64,000 nt of DNA from an uncultured beta proteobacterium (GTDB taxonomy: Bacteria; Pseudomonadota; Gammaproteobacteria; Burkholderiales; Burkholderiaceae_C), in the NCBI GenBank assembly GCA_903830985.1, contig CAIKVZ010000225.1, positions 1-64,000 on the forward strand, in the 5' to 3' direction. Shown here piece after piece: positions 35,600 to 42,972 of this stretch. The translations under genes were made by a program, and so were the position numbers. The notes below the pieces were generated by a model. It was given only the letters and a program-made list of their open reading frames with translations. It was not told the DNA's origin and ran no database searches. Position 1 is the stretch's first letter; every line of letters begins with the position of its first letter.

Positions 35600-37960
35600 T
35601 TGGACGCGGAGCCATTTCGCCGCTGTCCGAGTTGCGGGGCCGACAACGCGCCGCAGGTGATGCGCTGCGCCTGCGGCGCCCTGCTCGCCGGCGTGGACCT
35701 GCTGAGCCGACAAGCACCTGTTGACGCCGTTACAACGCCCCCAGTGCTGCCAGAGCCGGCCAACGCAGCGTTGCTCTGCACGCACGAGGACTGCGGGCAG
35801 CCCAACCCGCTAGGCAGCGTCAACTGCCTGTACTGCAACCGTCCCTTGCAGTCGGCGGGGCTGTCCAGCCCAGCCCAGCTGCACAGCCTGATCAGCCTGC
35901 CGGGCACGCTCAAGGAGCGTTACCGCATCCTCCAACCGCTGCCGACGCAGGGGGCCGAAGCGGAGCTGCTGCTGGTGCAGCAGGTCGACGGCGGCCCCGA
36001 GCTGGTGGCCAAGATCTACCGCCACGGCGTGCAGCCGCGCGCCGACGTACGCGAACGTCTGGCGCGCATTGAGCACCGCCATTGCGTGGCCCTGTTCGAA
36101 GCCGGAACGCAGCAGGGCTATGCCTACGAGGTGATGGAATACTGCGCCCTGGGCTCGCTGCGCGACCTGCTGCGCAAGGGTCCGCTCCAGCCCGCGACAC
36201 TGCAGGCGCTGGTGCGTGGCATGGCTTCGGCCATCGCCGCCGTGCACGCCGTGGGCCTGCTGCACCGTGACCTGAAGCCGGAGAACATCCTGCTGCGCGC
36301 CATCGATCCGCTGGACCTGGTGCTGACCGATTTCGGCATCTCCTCGGTGATCGACGCCACGCAGCGCTTCACCAGCACGGCGCGCACCCTGCCCTATGCC
36401 TCGCCGGAGAGCCTGTCCGGCGTGATCGACGGCAAGACCGATTACTGGGCCCTGGGCATCATCCTGCTGGAAGCCAGCCAGGGCCATCACCCTTTTGCCG
36501 ATTTGTCAGAGGCGGTGATCCTGCACCAGTTGACGACGCGCGGCATCGACCTGGCCGAAGTGGCGGACCCCAACCTGCGCAAGCTGCTGCGCGGGTTGTT
36601 GCTGCGGGATCCGCAGCAGCGTTGGGGCGAAGCCGAGATCAGGCGCTGGCTGGCGCGCGACCCCAGCCTGGCCGAGCCGCAGGAAGCAAGCGGCGTGACC
36701 GGATTCAGCCAGCCCTACCACCTGGGCCAGGATGTCTGCCACACGCCGGCGCAGCTCGCCGTGGCGCTGGCCAGAAACTGGTCCGAGGGCTGCGCCGACA
36801 TCGCCAATGGCCAGTTGCTCACCTGGTTTCGCGAAGTGCCCAAGGACCAGAATGCCGTGCGCTTGCTGCTGGAACTGCGCCACGACAGCGGCCTGCCGGT
36901 GGACGTGCAGTTGCTCCGACTCATCCTGCACCTGGCGCCTGGCATGCCGCCGGTGTGGCAGGGCGAGCCCATTGGCCTGCACACCGTGCTGCTGCACGCC
37001 AACCTCGCGCTCAAGGGCGACAGCGACGCAGCGCACTGGCTGGCCCAGTTGCAGCACTACCAGGTGCTGCAGACCTGTGCGCAGGCCGGCAACCCGGAGT
37101 GCGCCGACCTGGTACTGCGCTGGGGCCAGGCCTGCGAGCAGTTCGACCAGGCCTGGGACGATGGCATCGCGCTGCTGCGCCAGCAGGCGGCTCCCCCCGA
37201 GCCTGGCGCGTACGCCGATGTGCATCAGCTGCTCTACGGCAAGAGCGACCCGGACCGTCCGGCCCTGGCCAGCATGCACGCGCGCCTGCTGGCCATTGCC
37301 TACGACCCGCGCTGGGCCGAGCGACTGCGCCGGCGCCTGCTGGCAGAGCTGGCTGCCCTGTTGGTGTATTGCCCCTGGCTGGGGCAGCTGGGCGACCCGC
37401 TCACGCTGGCGCCGGCGCCGCTGCTGGTGCTGGAGGCGTTGCTGCCGCAAGCCCGAAAGTTCGCCGAGCAGCAGCAACAGGCCGAGGCACGCCAACGCGA
37501 TGCCGACGCCGCCGAATGCGCCGCCCTGAGCGCCGAACTGCAGGCGGTGATCACCGCGCTGCGTGGCGCGGCACGCGCCAATCTGCTGCCGGGTGCGGCC
37601 TGCAGCCGGCTGGATGCCGAGCTGGAGCGCTACTTTGATCTGGTGGCCAAGATCCGCGCCTCGGGGCGCAGCGACCTGCCCTGGCAGGAACTGCGCGCGT
37701 CGGCGGCGCGCCGCAAGACCGTGGCGACCCCAATGCGCGAGGCCTTGCACAGCCTGGCCGAGCAGCGCGCCGAGAATGCCGGCTGGATGAACCAGCAGGT
37801 GCTGGGCTTCGTCGTCCTGACCCTGCTCTTGCTACCCATGATTTTCGGCCGCTCCACGCTGGGCTGGCTGAGCGCGCTGCTGGCGTGCGTTGCGGCCTGG
37901 CGCCTCCTGCCCTTTCATTCCCTGACGCGACGCATCAGGGAACTGGCCTCGCGTCTGTGA
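35600..37960 (+). CDS. Ser/Thr protein kinase with N-terminal zinc ribbons and C-terminal membrane hairpin
   Basis: A 786-residue protein. Two zinc ribbons lie at the N-terminus (C9-P-S-C12 ... C23-A-C25, and CTHEDCGQPN...CLYC at about 57-78). A Hanks-type kinase domain (~105-350) has Lys138 in LVAKIYR, HRDLKPEN with Asp224, DFG with Asp244 and the activation segment ending in SPE, so it looks active. A ~400-residue helical region follows, ending in two transmembrane segments (VLGFVVLTLLLLPMIFG, LSALLACVAAWRLLPF). It starts with TTG directly after the radical SAM stop, and GGAGGAG at 35589-35595 supports that start. It probably senses or signals for the operon. Confidence 0.82.
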   Translation: MDAEPFRRCPSCGADNAPQVMRCACGALLAGVDLLSRQAPVDAVTTPPVLPEPANAALLCTHEDCGQPNPLGSVNCLYCNRPLQSAGLSSPAQLHSLISLPGTLKERYRILQPLPTQGAEAELLLVQQVDGGPELVAKIYRHGVQPRADVRERLARIEHRHCVALFEAGTQQGYAYEVMEYCALGSLRDLLRKGPLQPATLQALVRGMASAIAAVHAVGLLHRDLKPENILLRAIDPLDLVLTDFGISSVIDATQRFTSTARTLPYASPESLSGVIDGKTDYWALGIILLEASQGHHPFADLSEAVILHQLTTRGIDLAEVADPNLRKLLRGLLLRDPQQRWGEAEIRRWLARDPSLAEPQEASGVTGFSQPYHLGQDVCHTPAQLAVALARNWSEGCADIANGQLLTWFREVPKDQNAVRLLLELRHDSGLPVDVQLLRLILHLAPGMPPVWQGEPIGLHTVLLHANLALKGDSDAAHWLAQLQHYQVLQTCAQAGNPECADLVLRWGQACEQFDQAWDDGIALLRQQAAPPEPGAYADVHQLLYGKSDPDRPALASMHARLLAIAYDPRWAERLRRRLLAELAALLVYCPWLGQLGDPLTLAPAPLLVLEALLPQARKFAEQQQQAEARQRDADAAECAALSAELQAVITALRGAARANLLPGAACSRLDAELERYFDLVAKIRASGRSDLPWQELRASAARRKTVATPMREALHSLAEQRAENAGWMNQQVLGFVVLTLLLLPMIFGRSTLGWLSALLACVAAWRLLPFHSLTRRIRELASRL

Positions 37961-38052
37961 GTGCGCGCCAGGCGCATAAAAGAACCCCTTGGCACAGCCC
38001 CTTGCCGTACCATCGGCCCACCTCTTAAAAACCACTTGAATTGGAGCAGACG

Positions 38053-39342
38053 ATGGGATTGTTTGACTGGAATGAAAAAAGCCCGGCCGTGCTGGACAGC
38101 GGCGGCGTGATTGCCCCGGACGAGCGCCTGCCATGGCCACAAACAGCCGCCATGGGCGTGCAGCACGTGATCGCCATGTTTGGCGCCACGGTGCTGGCGC
38201 CGATCCTGATGGGCTTTGACCCGAACATCGCCATCCTGATGAGCGGCATCGGCACGCTGATCTTCTTCGTCATCACCGGCGGCAAGGTGCCGAGCTACCT
38301 GGGTTCGAGCTTCGCCTTCATCGGCGTGGTGATCGCGGCCAGCGCCTACGCCGGCAAGGGGCCGAACGCCAACATCGGCGTGGCGCTGGGCGGCATCATC
38401 GCCTGCGGCGTGGTCTGCGTGGCGGTCGGCCTGCTGGTGCAGATGATTGGCACGGGCTGGATCGAGCGCTTCATGCCACCGGTCGTCACGGGCGCGGTCG
38501 TGACCGTGATCGGCCTGAACCTGGCGAGCATCCCGATCAAGAACATGGCGTCGAGCAACTTCGATTCCTGGATGCAGGTCGTGACCTTCGTCAGCATCGG
38601 CATCGTCGCCGTGACGGCGCGCGGCATGCTGCAGCGCCTGCTGATCCTGGTCGGGCTGATCCTGGCCAGCGCCATCTACGCCGTGCTCACCAACGGCCTG
38701 GGTCTGGGCAAGCCCATGGACCTGGCTGCGCTGAGCAACGCCGCCTGGCTGGGCGCACCGGCCTTCACCGCGCCGGTGTTCAGCGGCTCGGCGATGCTGC
38801 TGATCGCCCCCGTGGCCATCATCCTGGTGGCGGAAAACCTGGGCCACCTCAAGGCCGTCACCGCGATGACGGGCAAGAACCTGGACGCCTACCTGGGCCG
38901 CGCCTTCATCGGCGACGGCATTGCAACCATCGTCAGCGGCAGCGCCGGCGGCACCGGCGTCACCACCTACGCGGAGAACATCGGCGTCATGGCCGCTACC
39001 AAGATCTATTCGACCGCGGTGTTTTTGCTGGCCGCGCTGATCGCCGTGGTGCTGGGCTTCTCGCCCAAGTTCGGCGCCGTGATCCAGACCATTCCCCTGC
39101 CCGTGATGGGCGGCGTGTCGATCGTGGTGTTCGGCCTGATCGCCGTGGCCGGCGCCAAGATCTGGGTCGACAACAAGGTCGACTTCTCGCAAAACAAGAA
39201 CCTCATCGTCGCCGCCATCACGCTCATCCTGGGCACGGGCGACTTCACCCTCAAGTTCGGCCAGTTCGCGCTGGGCGGCATCGGCACCGCCACCTTTGGC
39301 GCGATCCTGCTGTACGCGCTGCTGAACCGCCGGCCGCGCTGA
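38053..39342 (+). CDS. uraA: uracil/xanthine permease, NCS2 family (UraA-like)
   Basis: A 429-residue transporter with about 14 hydrophobic segments. NCS2 markers are QHVIAMFGATVLAPILMG near the start, PIAIILVAENLGHLKAV-type TM8 glutamate, and GGTGVTTYAENIGVMAATKI with the TM10 glutamate; these fit uracil-type members that import uracil with protons. GGAG lies 6 nt before the ATG at 38053. It follows the kinase by 92 bp on the same strand but has its own ribosome binding site and is probably an unrelated housekeeping gene. Confidence 0.9.
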   Translation: MGLFDWNEKSPAVLDSGGVIAPDERLPWPQTAAMGVQHVIAMFGATVLAPILMGFDPNIAILMSGIGTLIFFVITGGKVPSYLGSSFAFIGVVIAASAYAGKGPNANIGVALGGIIACGVVCVAVGLLVQMIGTGWIERFMPPVVTGAVVTVIGLNLASIPIKNMASSNFDSWMQVVTFVSIGIVAVTARGMLQRLLILVGLILASAIYAVLTNGLGLGKPMDLAALSNAAWLGAPAFTAPVFSGSAMLLIAPVAIILVAENLGHLKAVTAMTGKNLDAYLGRAFIGDGIATIVSGSAGGTGVTTYAENIGVMAATKIYSTAVFLLAALIAVVLGFSPKFGAVIQTIPLPVMGGVSIVVFGLIAVAGAKIWVDNKVDFSQNKNLIVAAITLILGTGDFTLKFGQFALGGIGTATFGAILLYALLNRRPR

Positions 39343-39433
39343 ACCCGAGTCGTGACGCTCGAATGACCCCAGGCTTTCGATTGCCGAAGGCTTTGGAGTC
39401 AATTTGACACGAGCGGTCGGCTATGATGAAAAC

Positions 39434-39458
39434 CAGGGGCTGGTTCAGCCTCCTTTTT
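39434..39458 (+). terminator. intrinsic terminator-like hairpin with T-run
   Basis: AGGGGCTG (39434-39441) pairs with CAGCCTCCT (39445-39453), with one bulge, and is followed by a run of T to 39458. It lies 92 bp after the permease stop and 20 bp before the next start codon, so it may end permease transcription or act as an attenuator in the leader of the next operon. Confidence 0.55.
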
Positions 39459-39477
39459 TGCCAGCAGGGAGGACAAC

Positions 39478-39927
39478 ATGACTCGAACCAGAATGATCTT
39501 TTCGCTGCTGGTCGCAGCCTTGGCGCTGACGACCGTCTCCTTCAAGGTGGCGGCCGGTCCGCTGGACGAGGCCCGGGCGCAGGCCCACCTCCAGGCGGTC
39601 GCGGCCGGCGACCTGGAAGCACTGATGCGCGACTACGAGGACGACGCCTACATGGACTGGATCGGCGGACCGCTGGACGGCCGCTACCGCGGCAAGGAAG
39701 CCATCAGGGCCGTGTGGCAAAAGTTCATTGCGGCCAACGCGGGCAAACCGCGTCCCGCCAAATTCAGCAAGTTGGAGGTCTACGCGAATCCCAAGGGCGC
39801 GACGATTCAGGCCGAGGCGGAATATGGCGGCACCACGCCGGTGAAAGTCTGGCACGCGCTGACCTACCGTGACGCCAGCCTTGACACCGAAATCTGGCAG
39901 ATCGCGCCGGCCATCCAACTGCCATGA
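39478..39927 (+). CDS. exported NTF2/SnoaL-like protein
   Basis: A 149-residue protein with a signal peptide (MIFSLLVAALALTTVSFKVAA) and a cone-shaped NTF2/SnoaL-like domain: AQAHLQAVAAGDLEALMRDYEDDAYMDWIGGPLDGRYRGKEAIRAVWQKF. The family includes enzymes and binding proteins, and no catalytic residues can be assigned. AGGGAGG precedes the ATG by 6 nt. The stop overlaps the cupredoxin gene as ATGA. Confidence 0.75.
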   Translation: MTRTRMIFSLLVAALALTTVSFKVAAGPLDEARAQAHLQAVAAGDLEALMRDYEDDAYMDWIGGPLDGRYRGKEAIRAVWQKFIAANAGKPRPAKFSKLEVYANPKGATIQAEAEYGGTTPVKVWHALTYRDASLDTEIWQIAPAIQLP

Positions 39928-40562
39928 GCCTGGCACGCGCTGCCCGCTTACTGACACTGCTGTTCTGCTGCGCCAACGCCGCTGCCGCAAGCCTCGAGGC
40001 CTCGGTGCTGTCGGCAACGGGCACGCCGGTTGAAGACGCGGCCGTGGTCATGGAACCGGTTTCCGGCACCTATCCCAAGCGGCAACGCACGGTCACGATC
40101 GAACAGCGCGATCGGGAGTTCATACCCTACGTCACGATTGTCCAGACCGGAACACTGGTCGACTTCCCGAATCGCGACGCCTTCAAGCACCACATCTATT
40201 CGTTTTCACCGGCCAAGGTTTTTGAAATCAAACTGTATGCAGACAAGCCCGGGCAGCCGGTGCTGTTCGACAAGCCTGGGGAAGTCGCCTTGGGATGCAA
40301 TATCCACGACTGGATGGAAGCCTACATCCTGGTGGTGAACTCGGCCTATTTCGCCAAGACCGACAAGGACGGCAAGGCAGTCATCCACGACGTTCCAGCC
40401 GGGGCCTATCGGCTGAGGGTTTGGCACCCCAGGCAAAGAGCGCAAGCTGCGCTGCGCGATGTGGCGGTCGCCGCCGGGCCGGCACCGACCCGGCTGAACC
40501 TGGTGGCCGATGTCGCGGCGCGCGCGTCCAAGCCCAAGCCGGCCGAAACCGGCCATTATTAG
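39924..40562 (+). CDS. cupredoxin-like periplasmic protein (methylamine utilization-type)
   Basis: A 212-residue exported protein. After the signal peptide (LLTLLFCCANAAAA) it has a plastocyanin-like domain with a copper-site pattern: FPNRDAFKHHIYSF supplies a His, and GCNIHDWMEAYILV supplies Cys, His and Met. A carboxypeptidase-regulatory-like beta region (KTDKDGKAVIHDVPAGAYRLRVWHPR) follows. Such proteins are often annotated as methylamine utilization proteins. It lies between the NTF2-like gene and a GGDEF-EAL sensor, so a copper or redox cue to c-di-GMP signalling is conceivable. Confidence 0.78.
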   Translation: MSLARAARLLTLLFCCANAAAASLEASVLSATGTPVEDAAVVMEPVSGTYPKRQRTVTIEQRDREFIPYVTIVQTGTLVDFPNRDAFKHHIYSFSPAKVFEIKLYADKPGQPVLFDKPGEVALGCNIHDWMEAYILVVNSAYFAKTDKDGKAVIHDVPAGAYRLRVWHPRQRAQAALRDVAVAAGPAPTRLNLVADVAARASKPKPAETGHY

Positions 40563-40571
40563 TACCCCACC

Positions 40572-42920
40572 ATGATTCTGGGGACCCTGCAGCGCCGCAT
40601 CGTTGTTGTCTTTGTCGGACTGCTGATCATCGTCATGGCGTTGATCGTCGGCCTGGTGAACAGCCGCAACGACAGCATCGTGGCCGGCGAAGCATCCCGG
40701 GAACTGGCAGCCGGCAGCCGCATATTCAAACGTCTGGTCGAGCAGAATCAGCATCAACTGGAAACCGCCGCAACGGTGCTGTCCGGGGATTTCGCTTTCC
40801 GTGAGGCCATTGCCACCCAGGACCAGGCGACAGTGGACTCGGTCATCCGCAATCACGGCCTGAGAATCGGGGCCCAGGTGATGATGGTGATCAGCACCGA
40901 CGGACAGATGATTGCCGACACCCAGCGGCGCTCCCTGGAGCAGCGTCCCTTCCCGTTCCTGGACCTGCTGAGCAGCGCCCAGGCAGCCGGCAAGGGCTCG
41001 GGCTTCAGGCAGATGGCCGACGGCCAGCTTTACCAGATCGTCCTCGTGCCGATTCTGGCCCCCAGGCTCATCGCCTGGGTCGCCATGGGGTTTCAGGTCG
41101 ACGACCAGTGGACGCAGGAACTCGCGCAAATGACTGGCTTGGCGGTGAGCGTGGTGCGTCGCAATGAGGGCACCGTGACACTGCTCGCCTCCTCGCTGGA
41201 GCAGGCGCAACGTGCCGTCCTGGCCTTGACCCTGACGACTTCAGACACTGCAGCGGCGGTCATTGCCATGGGAGGCGAGTCCTACCAGACGCAGCAGATG
41301 CCGCTCGCACAGGAGTTGTCCGTGGTGCTGCAACGCTCGCTGGAACAGGTGCAGGCTCCCTTTCGGGCCTTGCACAGCGTGCTGCTGATCGTGGTGTTTG
41401 CCGGGGTCGTCCTGTTCGCACTCGGCAGCGTTATGTTAGCGCGCCGCATTGTGCGCCCGGTCAACGAACTGGCGGTTGCGGCGCGCCGCATCGAGCGCGG
41501 CGACTACAGCCAACCGGTACCGAAATTGCCGCAGGATGAAATCGGCCAACTGGCGATGAGCTTCGATCACATGCGCGAGCGCATCGCCAGCCGCGAAGAG
41601 AAAATCCTGCGGCTCGCATACGAGGACAGCCTGACAGGTTTGCCAAACCGCACGCGGTTTCTGGAAGATCTGGGCCAAATCCAGGTACCGGGGCATGGCG
41701 CCGTCGCGATCCTCAACATCGACCGTTTCGCCCTGATCAACAACGCCCTGGGGAACCGGGTCGCAGACCGCTTGCTGGTCGAGATCGGCAAGCGCCTGGG
41801 GCAGATCCAACCCGCACCCAAGCTCGTCGCACGGCTCTGGGGCGACGAATTTGCTTTCCGTCTGGAGGGCGCCGACAAGGGCGCCGCAAAGGCCTTTGCC
41901 CAGTCCGTGCTGGGGATCCTGAGCCAGCCCATCACGCTCGACGGCCAGCGTCTCGACGTCGGCGGCAGCTTGGGCATCGCCCTGTACCCCCAAGATGCCG
42001 GAGACGCCACGGCACTGCTGCGACGCGCCGATCAGGCCATGAATACGGCCAAGCGACGCCATAGCGGTTTCGAGTTCTCGGCCGACAACGGCGATGAACC
42101 GGTGCACGAGCAGTTGTCGCTGGTGGGCGAGATGCGTGAGGCGCTGGCGCGAGAAGAATTCGTGCTTTTTTACCAGCCCAAACTGGACCTGCTCAGCGGG
42201 AAAATCACCGGCGCCGAGGCGCTGCTGCGCTGGCAACACCCGACGCGGGGGCTGGTACCGCCGGTGCACTTCCTGCCCTTTGCCGAGCAGACCGGATTCA
42301 TCCGCGAGATCACGCCCTGGGTGCTGGAGCGTGTCGTGGAGCAGATCGCGCGCTGGGGCGGCCAAGGCCTGTCGCTGGTGGTGTCGGCCAATCTTTCCAC
42401 GCTGGACATCCTGAGCCCGAATCTGGTGGGCCATGTGCGCGCCCTGCTCGGACTGCACCGACTCGCACCCGAGCGCCTGTGCCTGGAAATCACCGAAAGC
42501 GCACTCATGGACGAGCCCGAACTGGCCCTGGCGCACCTGACCGAACTGTCGCGACTCGGGGTCAAACTGTCCATCGACGACTACGGTTCCGGCCAGGCCT
42601 CGCTGGGTTACCTCAAGACCTTGCCGGTGCATGAACTGAAGATCGACCAGTCCTTCGTCACTTCGGTCGCCGATTCCCGCAAAAATGCGGCCATCGTCCA
42701 TTCCACGATCGTGCTCAGCCACGAACTCGGATTGACGGTGACAGCCGAAGGAGCGGAAACCCCAGACGATCTGGCATGGCTTGCGCGCCATGGCTGCGAC
42801 CTGGCCCAGGGCTATGGCATTGCCCGGCCCATGCCGAGCCAGGACCTGCCCGGCTGGATAGCCGCCTTCCATGCACACGCTGGCGTCGCTGCAACGAGTT
42901 CCGATCTCACAACAGCCTGA
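40572..42920 (+). CDS. membrane GGDEF-EAL protein with periplasmic sensor
   Basis: A 782-residue c-di-GMP protein. TM1 (VVVFVGLLIIVMALIVGLV), a periplasmic sensor of ~230 residues (Cache-like), TM2 (VLLIVVFAGVVLFALGSVMLA), HAMP, GGDEF (~350-500) and EAL (~515-765) domains follow in order. The GGDEF loop reads WGDEF, losing the first glycine, so cyclase activity is doubtful. The EAL domain keeps EALLRW, SANLS, LEITES, IDDYGSG, ELKIDQSF and AEGAET, so phosphodiesterase activity is likely. It starts 10 bp after the cupredoxin stop and probably shares its operon. Confidence 0.88.
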   Translation: MILGTLQRRIVVVFVGLLIIVMALIVGLVNSRNDSIVAGEASRELAAGSRIFKRLVEQNQHQLETAATVLSGDFAFREAIATQDQATVDSVIRNHGLRIGAQVMMVISTDGQMIADTQRRSLEQRPFPFLDLLSSAQAAGKGSGFRQMADGQLYQIVLVPILAPRLIAWVAMGFQVDDQWTQELAQMTGLAVSVVRRNEGTVTLLASSLEQAQRAVLALTLTTSDTAAAVIAMGGESYQTQQMPLAQELSVVLQRSLEQVQAPFRALHSVLLIVVFAGVVLFALGSVMLARRIVRPVNELAVAARRIERGDYSQPVPKLPQDEIGQLAMSFDHMRERIASREEKILRLAYEDSLTGLPNRTRFLEDLGQIQVPGHGAVAILNIDRFALINNALGNRVADRLLVEIGKRLGQIQPAPKLVARLWGDEFAFRLEGADKGAAKAFAQSVLGILSQPITLDGQRLDVGGSLGIALYPQDAGDATALLRRADQAMNTAKRRHSGFEFSADNGDEPVHEQLSLVGEMREALAREEFVLFYQPKLDLLSGKITGAEALLRWQHPTRGLVPPVHFLPFAEQTGFIREITPWVLERVVEQIARWGGQGLSLVVSANLSTLDILSPNLVGHVRALLGLHRLAPERLCLEITESALMDEPELALAHLTELSRLGVKLSIDDYGSGQASLGYLKTLPVHELKIDQSFVTSVADSRKNAAIVHSTIVLSHELGLTVTAEGAETPDDLAWLARHGCDLAQGYGIARPMPSQDLPGWIAAFHAHAGVAATSSDLTTA

Positions 42921-42942
42921 TCCCGCACAGGCCACCGCCAAA

Positions 42943-42960
42943 TGCCAAGACGCCTTGGCA
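42943..42960. terminator. hairpin between convergent c-di-GMP genes
   Basis: A perfect 7-bp stem TGCCAAG/CTTGGCA around ACGC in the 52-bp gap between two convergent genes. On the minus strand it is followed by TTT. It probably ends transcription from both sides. Confidence 0.5.
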
Positions 42961-42972
42961 CTCAGCGGGGCT

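Noticed and set aside
37915-39402. A 495-codon minus-strand frame over the uracil permease
   Set aside because: Antisense to a clear NCS2 permease; His/Asp/Gly-rich with no family signature.
39403-39426. TTGACA followed by TATGAT as a promoter ahead of the NTF2-like gene
   Set aside because: The spacer is only 12 bp, too short for a sigma-70 promoter.
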